A DNA stretch of 55,760 nt from positions 1-55,760 of the forward strand of contig JAFGEW010000111.1 of NCBI GenBank assembly GCA_016931415.1. The letters run 5' to 3'. A program made the position numbers and the translations under genes. Below, one piece after another: positions 34,657 to 44,482 of this stretch. This DNA is from Verrucomicrobiota bacterium. GTDB lineage: Bacteria; Auribacterota; JABMQX01; JAFGEW01. The stretch's first letter is position 1; the number at the start of each line of letters is the position of its first letter. The notes beneath the pieces were generated by a model. It had not been told where the DNA came from and searched no databases. It saw only the letters and a list, made by a program, of their open reading frames with translations.

Positions 34657-37600
34657 TTACGCGTCGGGCGTTCGGCACGCCGGGCAGCGGCCGCATGGGC
34701 TGACGGTTTCGAGACGCTTAGCGAGGTTGAACGCGCAGACTTCCTCAAGCCGGTGCGCGAGGTCGGCCTCGATCTTGCGCAGGTCGGCCGGTCCATACCT
34801 CCACTCGAATGCGCGGGCGGTTTCCGGCAAGACGATCATCGTCCGCGCCGCTTCGGTCTTGAGCAGGCGTGATGCGGCCAGGGCGTAGACGCGCATCTGG
34901 AGGCCATACGCGTCGTCGAGTGAGGCTTGCTCCGCCGCCTTGGGGTCGGCAGGGGTTTTGAAATCAACGATGACGGGTGGCCGTTCCGGGATGAGCCGGT
35001 CGATCCGACCGCGTACAACGGCCCCGCCGGCGCGCAATGCGAACGGAAGCTCTTGCCAGGCGCACACGTCCAGCAGGCCGCGCGCCGCGTCGGACGCCTG
35101 GAACCGCTCGACGATGGCAAGTGCGCGGCTGGCGACTCGCGCGGCGAGGGAGTCGTCCAGCGTCTCGTGCCCGGCCGCGCGTCGAGCTGCCTCATCGAGA
35201 CTGAGTTGAGCGTTGCGTTTGTGCTGCTCAAGGAGCGCATGAACCACGATGCCGAGAATGCGCTGCTCGTCGCTGTCAGACGGAGAGTCGAAGGTGTCGT
35301 TTCCTTCGTCATTCGGAGCGAGCAGGGGCGGGGCGAGCGTGATACCCGCGACATACCTCGCGTGGTACAGGCGCGGACAGTGCTCGAAGTCACGCAATTG
35401 GGAGACAGTGACCACAGGAAAGCACGTCTGGGCGGCGATAGGCGCCAGCCACCGTGCGAGCTCATCGGGATCGCACACGGGATGCCGGGGCAGTGGCTTG
35501 GCCCTTCCGCCTTGACGCGCAGGCAAGGTGGACGGCATACGCGGTTCATACGTGCTGCGCTTCACGGAGAGGACCACGCCATCGCCGAGCGCGACTTCCA
35601 CATGTCCGTCGCTGTCGGGGAGACGGCCCTCAAGCTGGAGCGCGTCGAGGATCCACTTGCGCCAGCTTTCGCCCGCCTCACGGTTGCCGACGGCGTCCAC
35701 GAGGAACAGGTGGTCGCGCGCGCGCGTGCAGGCGACATAGAGCAGGCGTCTGTCTTCGGCGAGTTCCTTCCGAAGACGGCGGTCGGCGATCAGCTCGAAC
35801 ATCGCGCCTTTGCGTTCGTTGTCCTGCAGGGCGGCTGGAACAGCGACCGCGATGCCCAGGTCGGGGTCGATCTGGATTGATGGACCCGCCGGGCGGCGGC
35901 GCAGATTGTCTTCCAGGCCGAGGACAAAGACGACAGGGAATTCCAGTCCCTTGGCCGCGTGAATGGTCATTATCTTGACCGCGTCCTCGTCTAGCGAAGA
36001 CTCGGGCTCGGTCCCCTCGCGCGGGCGGCGGTGAATGTGCTCATGGAGCAGGTCGACAATCTCGGCGAGCGAGGTGGAGGGCCGTTGCGCTGTGCGAACG
36101 ATGCGTACGAGCTTACGCAGATTGCCGTCGGCCCCGATGGATGCGTATGTGCCCCAGGCACCCGTGTCGTCGAGAATGCGCTGAAGCAGCGCCGACGGGC
36201 GCACGCAATCCACCAGTTCGCGCCAATTCCGGACGCACTGGCACACATGCTCGAGAACGGCCGCGTCCTTTGACGACACTCCCTTGATGGAGGTGTTGCG
36301 TTCCAGAGCGTCGAGCAGCGTTCTTTCGGTACGCCGGTGCGCGATGAGGAAGAGCGCGTCATCTGACAGAGCGAAGAGGGGAGAGCGAAGCATGGCGGCG
36401 AGGCCAAGGTCGTACGAAGGATCAGCGAGGAAGCGCAGAGCCATGTAGACGTCACGCACCTCCGGCGACTGGTAGAATCCGGTTCCCTTATAAACAAGGT
36501 GAGGGAGGCCGTGCGCGCGAAGTGCGATGCGCAGCTCGGACAAGTTGCGCTTCGTCCGCAGCAATATGGCAACGTCGCCATAGCGCGCAGGCCTGATGCC
36601 TCCAGGAACGTCTGGCGCCGAATCGGGGACGAGGCAGCCGCCGTCCACGAGTTGTGCAATGCGTTGCGCGACGGTCGCAGCAGCCGGATCGAGGCCTGCT
36701 TGCCCGGCGGCTGCATCGTCGGACGGCGCAGCGATGAGGAGCTCGATGTGTGTCCGCGCTTCGTCGGCGCGATGTGCGGCCATTGGCTGGTACGTGACGT
36801 CGAACGCCTCGCCGCCCGTGAGCAGCGAGGGGAAGAGCCGGTTCGCGAAGGCAACCAAGGGCGTGCTGCTGCGGAAGTTGAGGGCAAGCCGCACAGCCTC
36901 GCTCTTGTCGCCAAGCAGGTCTTGCTCGATCCGGTCGAGGAGTCGCACGTCGGCGTTGCGGAATCCGTAGATCGACTGCTGCGGGTCGCCTACGACGAAG
37001 CAGTCGGTCGAGGCACCGCCGGCGAGCAGCTCGATGAGCCGGTATTGGAGCAGGTTGAGGTCCTGCGACTCATCAACGAGCAGGAGCCGGTAGCGCGACT
37101 GAAGCGCATCGAGTACGCCGGGACCGTTCTTGGACTCGAGCAGCGCGATCGTGTACGCCTCGAGATCATCGAAGTCGAGCACAGCACCATCGCCTTTGAG
37201 AACGGTGCAGGCGCGGTCGGCCTCAGTGACGAGGCGCCACAACGCGTGCACCAGTCGAGCCACGGTCGCGTCCTCAGCGCGGAGGGTTGCATCGCGCAGT
37301 GAGGCGATCGGCGTGAGATGCTCGGCCAAGCGTCCGGCGAGTTCACGCACATCGGCGATGTCCGCATCAGCCCATCCACCCTTCGCCCCCAGGTTGCCGT
37401 AGCGGCGGGGCTTGCCGTCCTTGGTCAGATACGCGGAGCTGAGTGCAGCGATGATGGGCAGCGGATCACCGTCGTCGTCCTCGGCGACGGTCTCGAACTC
37501 GAGGAGAGCCGTGCGAACGACGTCAAGGAGCTTGTCGTCCGGATCGGCGCACAGGCTTGCATGGGCGTCAAGCGCGTCGAGCAGGTCGGCGACCGCCCTG

Positions 37601-38247
37601 TCGTGCAAGAGCCCGGTGAGGATCGTGCTTGCCTCGCGGCGGATGATGCCGCCCCACGCCTTGATCATGTCGGGCGGCGGGAGCTCCATGATCGCTGCGG
37701 CCTCGGGCGAGAGATAGCGCCGCGCGTGCATCACGGCCTCGACGAGGCGCACGATCTCGGCGCGCGTGTAGTGCGAGAGCATGGACTCGATCGAGGGACG
37801 CACGGGGTGTCTTGTGTCCCCGACGGCCGCTGCGATTGTCTGCTCGATCGCAGCCCGCGCAAGCTGGAGCGCGCGATCCTCGTCGGCGATCTCGAAGGCG
37901 GGGTCGATACCCGCCTCGATGGCGAACTCGCGCAAGATCGCGGCGCAGAGGCTGTGAATCGTGCTGATGGGCGCTTCGACGAGGGCCTCGCGCATCTGGG
38001 CCCGCTCAGTGGGGGAGAGACCCAGCTCATCCAGACCGCGGCGAATGCGGTCGCGCATCTCGGCGGCGGCCTTGTCGGTGAAGGTGACGCCGAGAACGGC
38101 GCCGGGCTTCAGACCATCACAGAGGGCACGCCGATACCGGGCCGTGAGGACCCGCGTCTTGCCCGAGCCCGCACCGGCACGAACGGACACGCTGCCTTGG
38201 GCAGCGATGGCCTTGCGCTGTTCGGGCGTGTACGTCGAGTCGCTCAT
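34657..38247 (-). CDS. addA: AddA-type UvrD/Rep helicase with C-terminal PD-(D/E)XK nuclease
   Basis: Helicase-nuclease subunit for processing DNA double-strand ends. 1196 residues. Helicase: Q-motif TYTPEQRKAI, Walker A VRAGAGSGKTRVLTARY (about 17-33), motif II LLLVDESQDLN (about 420), GDPQQSIYGFRNAD, and IMTIHAAKGLEFPVVFVLG (about 785). Nuclease: a Cys in FEHCPRLYHARY (about 965), GRIDRLIPERPPVIVDFKT, QMRVYALA, and the C-terminal CGRCPACR cysteines, an arrangement suggesting an iron-sulfur cluster; Bacillus AddA lacks it. ATG 38247 overlaps the addB stop as ATGA, so the pair is coupled. The name reflects architecture; a more remote AddA-like family is possible. Confidence 0.88.
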   Translation of the reverse strand: MSDSTYTPEQRKAIAAQGSVSVRAGAGSGKTRVLTARYRRALCDGLKPGAVLGVTFTDKAAAEMRDRIRRGLDELGLSPTERAQMREALVEAPISTIHSLCAAILREFAIEAGIDPAFEIADEDRALQLARAAIEQTIAAAVGDTRHPVRPSIESMLSHYTRAEIVRLVEAVMHARRYLSPEAAAIMELPPPDMIKAWGGIIRREASTILTGLLHDRAVADLLDALDAHASLCADPDDKLLDVVRTALLEFETVAEDDDGDPLPIIAALSSAYLTKDGKPRRYGNLGAKGGWADADIADVRELAGRLAEHLTPIASLRDATLRAEDATVARLVHALWRLVTEADRACTVLKGDGAVLDFDDLEAYTIALLESKNGPGVLDALQSRYRLLLVDESQDLNLLQYRLIELLAGGASTDCFVVGDPQQSIYGFRNADVRLLDRIEQDLLGDKSEAVRLALNFRSSTPLVAFANRLFPSLLTGGEAFDVTYQPMAAHRADEARTHIELLIAAPSDDAAAGQAGLDPAAATVAQRIAQLVDGGCLVPDSAPDVPGGIRPARYGDVAILLRTKRNLSELRIALRAHGLPHLVYKGTGFYQSPEVRDVYMALRFLADPSYDLGLAAMLRSPLFALSDDALFLIAHRRTERTLLDALERNTSIKGVSSKDAAVLEHVCQCVRNWRELVDCVRPSALLQRILDDTGAWGTYASIGADGNLRKLVRIVRTAQRPSTSLAEIVDLLHEHIHRRPREGTEPESSLDEDAVKIMTIHAAKGLEFPVVFVLGLEDNLRRRPAGPSIQIDPDLGIAVAVPAALQDNERKGAMFELIADRRLRKELAEDRRLLYVACTRARDHLFLVDAVGNREAGESWRKWILDALQLEGRLPDSDGHVEVALGDGVVLSVKRSTYEPRMPSTLPARQGGRAKPLPRHPVCDPDELARWLAPIAAQTCFPVVTVSQLRDFEHCPRLYHARYVAGITLAPPLLAPNDEGNDTFDSPSDSDEQRILGIVVHALLEQHKRNAQLSLDEAARRAAGHETLDDSLAARVASRALAIVERFQASDAARGLLDVCAWQELPFALRAGGAVVRGRIDRLIPERPPVIVDFKTPADPKAAEQASLDDAYGLQMRVYALAASRLLKTEAARTMIVLPETARAFEWRYGPADLRKIEADLAHRLEEVCAFNLAKRLETVSPCGRCPACRTPDA

Positions 38248-41200
38248 TGGAGGTCCTGCAGCGTTCTGATTGTGATGCCCTCGTAGCGGCACAAGTGCTT
38301 GAAGTCGCACAGGCGGCAGCCGGCGACGTCGGGACCGAGCGTTGTCACAGCGAAGCGTCCGGACTCGATGCCTTCCACAGCGTGGCCAATCGCTTCGCGC
38401 TCGCGCCGAAGGAACTCGTTCAAGGCGTCGTCGTCGAGCATGAAGCTCCTCTTCCAGTTCCGCTCGACAGCCTGAGGGGCACGGTCGGAATGACCGATGA
38501 AGCCCTTCTTCGCGCAGTTGGCGGCGTCCTTGGTCAGGAAGTAGCCTGCCGCGGCGAAGTGCGGATGCTCCTGGAGAAGCTGCTGCGCAGCCAGGATGTA
38601 AATGGGCAACTGAAGGCTGGTGCCTGTCTCGATCTGACGCCGGCTTGGGAGCTGGCTGCCGGACTTGTAATCGAGCACGCAGTACGTGCTGGTCTCGTCG
38701 TTGACGTCGATGCGGTCAATGATGCCATGGAGGCGGATTGTCCGCTGGCCGGCCGTGATCGCCACAGGTTCAGTCCGTGAGTGGCGATCGAGGAGCGCGC
38801 CATGACGTTGGTGGCCGAACCCGAGCTCGAGATACCGAGGCGTGCAGGGCGCGGACGTTTGCGTGCTCGCGATCTCAACGTCGAGGAAGCGTCGAAGAAG
38901 ACCGGGCACGTCGTCACCGCTACCCGTGAGGCGCTCACGGAACTTGTCCCAGAGCAGGCCCGTGTACGGCTCGTCCCGGCACTCCTGACGCGTGACAGCC
39001 ACGAGCTGCTCAAAGGCCGCATGAAGCTCCTTCTCATCGAGAGGCGCCGTGCGGTTTTCAGCGAGGCGGCTCTCGTAGAAGGCGCGGAAGATGCGGTGCA
39101 GGAGATTGCCTTTCTCACGCGGGGCAATGTCCTCCTCAGGTTCCTCGGGCTCCGCCAGCACGAGCAGCGACTTGGCAAAGAACCGGAACGGGCAGCACAC
39201 GTAGCGCTCCAGCTCCGTCGCGCTGTACTCATGCGCGGAATCGTACGACTGGCGGACCCTCTCGCGGGCGCGGGCGGAGAGCGTGCCGGCATAGACGGAC
39301 GGCGATCCCGTTGCCCCGGCACGCAGCGACTCGACCTCGGCGGCGTGAGCGTACGCGTGCAGCGCGCGATCGCTCCCGAAGGCACCGGATCGTCGAAGCT
39401 CATCGAGAGGCGGGACATTTGTCTGTCCGCGGCCGAGAGCGGCGAACAGGCGGCGCCGCGATGCGGGCTGCGACGATGCGGGCAGCGGCTCGAGCCTGAG
39501 CGCGGTACGGATGCGTTCAAGGGCTGGCGATTCGAGGAGCGACGCCTCGCCCTCGGCCGTCGGGCGCGAGAGCACGAGCTCCTCGGTCGCGCTGGTCAGA
39601 GCGCGGTAGACGTCGAGCCAGACCTCGGCCCGCAGCCGGTCGGCGTTGGGCAACCCGAGCGCCGTGCGCACGTCTGTGGAGAGGAGGGGATCAAGACGTG
39701 GCGACGCGGGTACTTCCTTCTCGACAAGGCCCAGAACGAAAAGCACGGTGGCGCGACGCGATGCGGCGGCGCGGATATCGAGCACCTCGATGCCGTGCGG
39801 CCTGATCGGCGGCCCGATGCGTCCGGATGCGAGGGCTGTGGTGAGGATTTCGGCAAAGCCCTCGAGCGTCACGGGTGTGGGCGCCGGGACAGCGCGGTCG
39901 AGCAGCTCGGTCTCGTCCAGAATGGCGACAAGCTCCTCGAAACACCGCGTGTGCGTCGGGGTGACATGCGACACGGCATCCGCACGGTGGCAGCAGAGCT
40001 CGATCTCGAACTGCTTGATCAGACGGCGCAGCATGTTGAGGTAATCACCGAGCGTACGGGGTTGTCGCAAGGCGTCAAGGGTGTTGATGAGCTCCGGCAA
40101 GACTGGCTCGACTTGTCTGAGGCGCAGCAGTTCGCTGGTGCCGTTGTCCTCTGATGTCTCATCGTCGTCGATCTCGAATGCAGGCCCAGGAGGCGACTGC
40201 TCGAGATACGCGATGCGACGGAGGAGCCCGTCGCACCACTCACGGCTGCCGCGGAAGATGCGCATCGTGCGCGCGAGCTCGTCGACGACAGAGGCAAGTC
40301 TGTGGAAGGTGTTTCCGCGGAAGGCGATAAAAGGCGACCGCAGCAGACCGACAAGGGCGGTCCGCGAGAAGTCGCTCGCGGGAACCTGGACGAGCGAGCG
40401 GACGGCGGCGGCAACAGGTGACTCCCCGAGCAGGGCAGGTGCCGCAATCGTGCGGGGGATTCCGCAGGAGGCGAACGTCTCGTCGAGCAGCAGAGCGGTC
40501 TCGTCAAGGTCCGGGACCACAACGGCGATCTCATCCTGCGGGACACCGTTCAGCAGGTGCTGTTTCACGCTGGCAGCGACCTGTTCGATCTCCTCCTCGC
40601 GTGTGGAGGCCTCGATGAGCGTGACAGCGTGTGGAGCACCGCCCGAGGTGCCCGCGTCGGCGCCAAGGGCCAACCGCGCCACGTGCAGGAACGCGCTCGC
40701 ATGGGTGCGAGGGCTTGGAGTGCCAAGACTGGATGGCAGGGGAGGGAGGAACCGTCCAAGTGCGCCATCCCGGTCAAGAACGATGACGGTGTCCAGGGCG
40801 CTCACGAGCGCTTCGACGAGAGGGTGCTCCGCGGGGCTGAACTCGCTGAAGCCATCGAGAACGGCGGTCGTCGTGCCGGCGAGCGCCCTCGCGCGGAAGG
40901 CGGCATCGCGCAGATGCTGCGCGGCGAAGAGAACGACATCCTGCTGATCGGCCCATCCGTGTGCGGCAAGGAGATCAGTGTAGCGGCGCGCGACCTCGGC
41001 GCATTCGTGAGCCTTCGCGTCGTGTCGGGCGGCGTGCGCGAGCTCGGCGGCGCCGCGAGCGTAGCGTTTGATCTCGCGCATCATGCCGACAAGCGCCTCG
41101 ACGAGGCCGGTGAACGGTCGCGGTCTGTCGCGCATGAGAATGGGAAACTCGCCGGGGCTGCTCGAGAGAAGGCGCTCAACGAGCATGCCTGCCGCGCGCC

Positions 41201-41465
41201 AGGAGATCACGCGCGCGGGCGACCCCACGGCAAACACTTCCTGCGCGAACGCATCGAGCGTCTGGATGTGCGGCAAGCAGATGGCGTCACCGCTCTCGCA
41301 GGCGGCGAGGAGCCGCGCTTCGATGTGTGCGCGCCGCCGTGCGGTGGGGACGAGGTAGCGCAGGCCGAGCGCCTGCTCGGGATCTCGGCAGGCGGCGACG
41401 ACGCGCGCGAAGAATGGCTCGCGCGTCGAATCGCCGGGCGGACCTACGAGTAACGTCGAAGACAT
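38244..41465 (-). CDS. addB: AddB-type helicase-like/nuclease subunit with Fe-S cysteines
   Basis: Partner of the preceding helicase in end resection. 1073 residues. The N-terminal P-loop position reads LLVGPPGDSTREPFF, without the GK[ST] of a working Walker A, so ATPase activity here is doubtful. The middle keeps AddB/UvrD-like architecture (IEASTREEEIEQVAASVKQHL, VVVPDLDETALLLDE). The nuclease domain is at the C-terminus: TELERYVCCPFRFFAKSLL, IDRIDVNDETSTYCVLDYKSG, TSLQLPIYILAAQ, then CRLCDFKHLC. A first Cys far upstream plus CX2CX5C matches the [4Fe-4S] pattern of AddB. First gene of a two-gene minus-strand operon. Confidence 0.85.
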   Translation of the reverse strand: MSSTLLVGPPGDSTREPFFARVVAACRDPEQALGLRYLVPTARRRAHIEARLLAACESGDAICLPHIQTLDAFAQEVFAVGSPARVISWRAAGMLVERLLSSSPGEFPILMRDRPRPFTGLVEALVGMMREIKRYARGAAELAHAARHDAKAHECAEVARRYTDLLAAHGWADQQDVVLFAAQHLRDAAFRARALAGTTTAVLDGFSEFSPAEHPLVEALVSALDTVIVLDRDGALGRFLPPLPSSLGTPSPRTHASAFLHVARLALGADAGTSGGAPHAVTLIEASTREEEIEQVAASVKQHLLNGVPQDEIAVVVPDLDETALLLDETFASCGIPRTIAAPALLGESPVAAAVRSLVQVPASDFSRTALVGLLRSPFIAFRGNTFHRLASVVDELARTMRIFRGSREWCDGLLRRIAYLEQSPPGPAFEIDDDETSEDNGTSELLRLRQVEPVLPELINTLDALRQPRTLGDYLNMLRRLIKQFEIELCCHRADAVSHVTPTHTRCFEELVAILDETELLDRAVPAPTPVTLEGFAEILTTALASGRIGPPIRPHGIEVLDIRAAASRRATVLFVLGLVEKEVPASPRLDPLLSTDVRTALGLPNADRLRAEVWLDVYRALTSATEELVLSRPTAEGEASLLESPALERIRTALRLEPLPASSQPASRRRLFAALGRGQTNVPPLDELRRSGAFGSDRALHAYAHAAEVESLRAGATGSPSVYAGTLSARARERVRQSYDSAHEYSATELERYVCCPFRFFAKSLLVLAEPEEPEEDIAPREKGNLLHRIFRAFYESRLAENRTAPLDEKELHAAFEQLVAVTRQECRDEPYTGLLWDKFRERLTGSGDDVPGLLRRFLDVEIASTQTSAPCTPRYLELGFGHQRHGALLDRHSRTEPVAITAGQRTIRLHGIIDRIDVNDETSTYCVLDYKSGSQLPSRRQIETGTSLQLPIYILAAQQLLQEHPHFAAAGYFLTKDAANCAKKGFIGHSDRAPQAVERNWKRSFMLDDDALNEFLRREREAIGHAVEGIESGRFAVTTLGPDVAGCRLCDFKHLCRYEGITIRTLQDLQ

Positions 41466-41620
41466 GGGTGATCCCGCTTGACCTGCTGAAGACCAGCCCG
41501 ATTCTACCAGAAAGCACCCGGCAGGGCATGGCTGCGTTTGAGAAGTTGAGAATCCTGTTGAGCCGCCGCGGGCAGACGGCTATTCTGCCGCCGCGTGACG
41601 AGGAAGGGGACACGCCAAGA

Positions 41621-42445
41621 ATGACTGAGCGTCTGGGCGCAACGTCCATCGAGATCGTGCGCACGGTCGAACGCGGGCATATTCGCCACGTCCTCTTCGA
41701 CTTCGACGGGACACTCTCGCTTATCCGCGACGGGTGGCAGGACGAGATCGTGCCGCTCATGGTCGAGGTGCTCGAAGCGACCGGCACGCGCGAGACCCGC
41801 GCCGAACTCGAATCGTGCGTCACCAGTTTCGTCGATCAGCTCACCGGCAAGCAGACGATCTACCAGATGCTCCACCTCGTCGAGGAGATCAAGAAACGCG
41901 GCGGTGTACCCGGCGATCCGTTCGAGTACAAGGCCGAGTACTACCGCCGCCTCCAGCCGCGCATCGCCGCGCGCCTGGGGCAGCTCCGGGAACACACCTC
42001 CGCGCGAGAGGAACTGCTCGTACCGGGCTCGCTCGGCATGCTCGACGGATTGCGCGCGCGCGGTGTGTCGCTCTACTTGGCGAGCGGAACGGATGAGCGA
42101 TACGTCCACGACGAAGCGAGCGCCCTCGGCCTCACCGAGTACTTCGACGGGGGAATCTTCGGAGCGGTCGCTGAGTACAAGACGTTTTCGAAGGCGCTCG
42201 TGATCAAGCGCATCACCGAGGAGCACGCCCTGCGCGGGCCGGCGCTGCTGGTCGTGGGCGACGGTTCGGTCGAGATTGAGAACGGGCGCGAGGTCGGTGC
42301 GATCACGCTCGGTGTCTACACGGAAGAGCATAACCGCTATCACCTGAATGCCGACAAGCGGAGCCGTCTGCTCAACGCGGGCGCCGATCTGCTGGGGCCG
42401 GACTTCCGCGACCACGAGACGTTGCTCGGCTATCTCTTTCCTTGA
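41621..42445 (+). CDS. HAD superfamily hydrolase (phosphatase)
   Basis: 274 residues from the chosen start. HAD motif I is HVLFDFDGTLSLIRDGWQ (about residues 25-42) with the nucleophilic Asp; motif II is LYLASGTDERYVHDEA (Thr/Ser near 153); the Lys of motif III is in the segment FGAVAEYKTFSKALVIKRI; motif IV is LLVVGDGSVEIENGREVG. A helical cap sits between motifs I and II. Likely a phosphomonoesterase on a small phosphorylated sugar or nucleotide. ATG 41621 is closest to the domain; ATG 41528 would add 31 residues. Its 3' end overlaps the sugar-kinase gene tail to tail by 16 bases, which with the next gene hints at one sugar-phosphate pathway. Confidence 0.82.
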   Translation: MTERLGATSIEIVRTVERGHIRHVLFDFDGTLSLIRDGWQDEIVPLMVEVLEATGTRETRAELESCVTSFVDQLTGKQTIYQMLHLVEEIKKRGGVPGDPFEYKAEYYRRLQPRIAARLGQLREHTSAREELLVPGSLGMLDGLRARGVSLYLASGTDERYVHDEASALGLTEYFDGGIFGAVAEYKTFSKALVIKRITEEHALRGPALLVVGDGSVEIENGREVGAITLGVYTEEHNRYHLNADKRSRLLNAGADLLGPDFRDHETLLGYLFP

Positions 42446-43464
42446 TCACCCAGCTTCGCCATGAGCTCGTCGGGCGAGGCGGTACCCGTGTCTCGCAGCT
42501 TGGTGATCGTGATCGACGCGACAAGCGCACCCACCTCAGCGGCCTCGATAAGTGACGCCCCGGCACAGAGCGCCGCCGCAATGCCCGCGAGCGTGCTGTC
42601 GCCGGCGCCGACGATATCGAGCGGCCCCTCCACGGGCGGCGCGGGGACGTGGTGGCATCCGTCGGTCGTCTGGACGAAGATCCCGTATTCGCCCGCGGTC
42701 GTGAACACCGGCTTGGCGTTCCTCTCGAAAAGGCGAGCGGCACAGCGCTTCGTCTCGTCGAGATCGACATCGGTGCCCGTCCAGCCGGCGTCAAGCGCGT
42801 GTTTTGCCTCGAAACGGTTGGGTTTGATGATGACGTTGCGGAACTCGCCGATTCGCGTGCGGCTGTCAGCGAGGAAGTGGATACGAGGTTGACCGGCCGG
42901 AATCCCGTTGAGCTCTTCGAGCACGCGTGAAGAGATCACGCCGCAGTCCTTGCCGTTGTCGTGATCGTTCCAGATTGCGGCGTCGCAGTGTGGGACGAGC
43001 ATACGTGTACGCTTCAGCAACTCGTCAGCATCGCGCTGTCCAAGCGGCGCAAAGCTCTCGATGTCGAACCGCGGCCCTTCGGCCTCGATGTCGCCATAGC
43101 CGCGATGGATAGGCTTCAGGTAGACGGGCGTGAGGCGCTCGTCCGACCTGATCATTGGCGCGACGTCCGCGCCGCGCTCGTGCATCTGGTCGATCAACGT
43201 GGTGCCGAATGAGTCCTTGCCGATCACGCCGAGCGTCTGGACCGTGCCGACACCGAGCGCGCAAAGGTTGTTGACGATCGTGCCGCTCGCACCGGGCTGG
43301 TAACGCTGCTCGACCACGAAGTTGATGTGCCACGGCGTCTCGAGCGAGAGCTTCGATCGTGTGGAGTCGACAAACCAATACGCGTCCAGGTAGTAGTCTC
43401 CGACGACGAGAATGCGCGCGTTGCGCATCGCGTCGAGCAGCTCGCGGAGTCGTGTGGCGTTCAC
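42430..43464 (-). CDS. PfkB/ribokinase family sugar kinase, RfaE domain I-like
   Basis: 344 residues. It starts ARILVVGDYYLDAYWFVDSTRSKLSLETPWHINF, like RfaE/HldE domain I (heptose 7-phosphate kinase), but the next motif reads RYQPGASGTIVNNLCALG where HldE has RPGGAANVAxNIASLG. The C-terminal ATP/anion-hole signature is DIVGAGDSTLAGIAAAL (about residues 285-301) with the catalytic Asp. The acceptor is therefore uncertain: a heptose phosphate is plausible, another sugar equally possible. The GTG start overlaps the TGA of the deoxyhypusine-synthase-like gene (GTGA), so the two are coupled. Confidence 0.85.
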   Translation of the reverse strand: MNATRLRELLDAMRNARILVVGDYYLDAYWFVDSTRSKLSLETPWHINFVVEQRYQPGASGTIVNNLCALGVGTVQTLGVIGKDSFGTTLIDQMHERGADVAPMIRSDERLTPVYLKPIHRGYGDIEAEGPRFDIESFAPLGQRDADELLKRTRMLVPHCDAAIWNDHDNGKDCGVISSRVLEELNGIPAGQPRIHFLADSRTRIGEFRNVIIKPNRFEAKHALDAGWTGTDVDLDETKRCAARLFERNAKPVFTTAGEYGIFVQTTDGCHHVPAPPVEGPLDIVGAGDSTLAGIAAALCAGASLIEAAEVGALVASITITKLRDTGTASPDELMAKLGDQGKR

Positions 43465-44450
43465 GGTGTATGGTCCTTCTCGTCGAGTTCGATGAGGCGG
43501 TGGTGGAAGGCAGGGACGCTGACGGCGAAGTCGCCGCAGACATGATGGCTCGATCCGCCAAGTCGAACGGTACGGCCGAGGATCGTCTTCTTCACGCGGT
43601 CGTAGTAGTGGACGTCCTTCTCGCCGCCCTCGTCGTGCGGATCGTCGTAGCGCTTGAGGTCGAAGTTCGCCGTCGTGAAGCCGGCGATCGTCTCGCCACG
43701 CTGCGAGGCGACGTTGCGCGCCATCGAGAGTGCTTTGAGGAACACCTCGGGGCCCATGACCTGCGAGCCCATGTTGATGAGCACGCCCTGGGCGATGCGC
43801 GTGATCGTGTTCGCAAAAATGAGGAAGTCGCGGCCGGTTGCCGCGCCGATGGCGGCATAATCGGCGGCCGGGTGCTGGTCGGTGATGTCGTAGCCGATGC
43901 CTTTGTGGACCGTGATGGGCACACCGAGCCGGACGGCGGACGCGAAGAGGCTCACATCCTTGTTCGGGAACACGGCGCCAACGTCGTCGAGGATCGCGCG
44001 CCCGACGGCCTCTCCGAAGCCGAGCCCCTCGGCGACGCCCCGGCTTACCGCTTCGTTGATGCCCTGGCAGGTCTCGCGCCAGTTGCCGAAGCTGCCGTCG
44101 GCAAGCGTCTCGGCAACGTGCTCCGACGTCCCGCCGACGAGCGCCATCTCGTAGTCATGGATGGCGACCGCACCGTTGGTTGCCACGTGGGTGAGCAGGC
44201 GGCGCGCCATCAGGTCGATGAGATAGCGCGAGTTGCCCCGGCGCAGGGGGTGGGCGCCCATCATGAGCACGACCTCGCGGCCGGCGCGGCGCGCCGCGAC
44301 GACGTGCGCCGCCACCGCCTCGAGCTCGGGGTCGTGGGAACGGGGCACGGGTGCATCGAGCTCGCGCACGTCCGCCAGCAACACGCGGTTCTTGCGCTCG
44401 GAAAGCGGCCGGATACGCAGTTGGGAGCGGTCGAACTCCGGGTATGGCAT
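43461..44450 (-). CDS. Deoxyhypusine synthase-fold protein of unknown function (GSU2085-like)
   Basis: 329 residues. The protein resembles a bacterial conserved-hypothetical group, distantly related to deoxyhypusine synthase, often found beside rfaE-type kinases in sugar clusters. Visible features: VVLMMGAHPLRRGNSRYLIDLMARRLLTHVATNGAVAIHDYEMALVGGTSEHV-type segments (about residues 60-112), an NAD-type VPITVHKGIGYDI turn near 180, and a repeated Gly-rich fold with INMGSQVMGPEVFLKAL. No deoxyhypusine role is expected, since bacteria of this kind modify EF-P otherwise. ATG 44450 has AAGGAGG upstream and a matching promoter. Coupled to the sugar kinase downstream. Confidence 0.7.
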   Translation of the reverse strand: MPYPEFDRSQLRIRPLSERKNRVLLADVRELDAPVPRSHDPELEAVAAHVVAARRAGREVVLMMGAHPLRRGNSRYLIDLMARRLLTHVATNGAVAIHDYEMALVGGTSEHVAETLADGSFGNWRETCQGINEAVSRGVAEGLGFGEAVGRAILDDVGAVFPNKDVSLFASAVRLGVPITVHKGIGYDITDQHPAADYAAIGAATGRDFLIFANTITRIAQGVLINMGSQVMGPEVFLKALSMARNVASQRGETIAGFTTANFDLKRYDDPHDEGGEKDVHYYDRVKKTILGRTVRLGGSSHHVCGDFAVSVPAFHHRLIELDEKDHTP

Positions 44451-44482
44451 AGTGCGGCGGCGCCCCTCCTTCTGGCGGGCCG

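Noticed and set aside
43461-44450. True deoxyhypusine synthase
   Set aside because: No eIF5A-type partner is expected in a bacterium of this kind, and the sequence fits the bacterial hypothetical group only distantly related to that enzyme.
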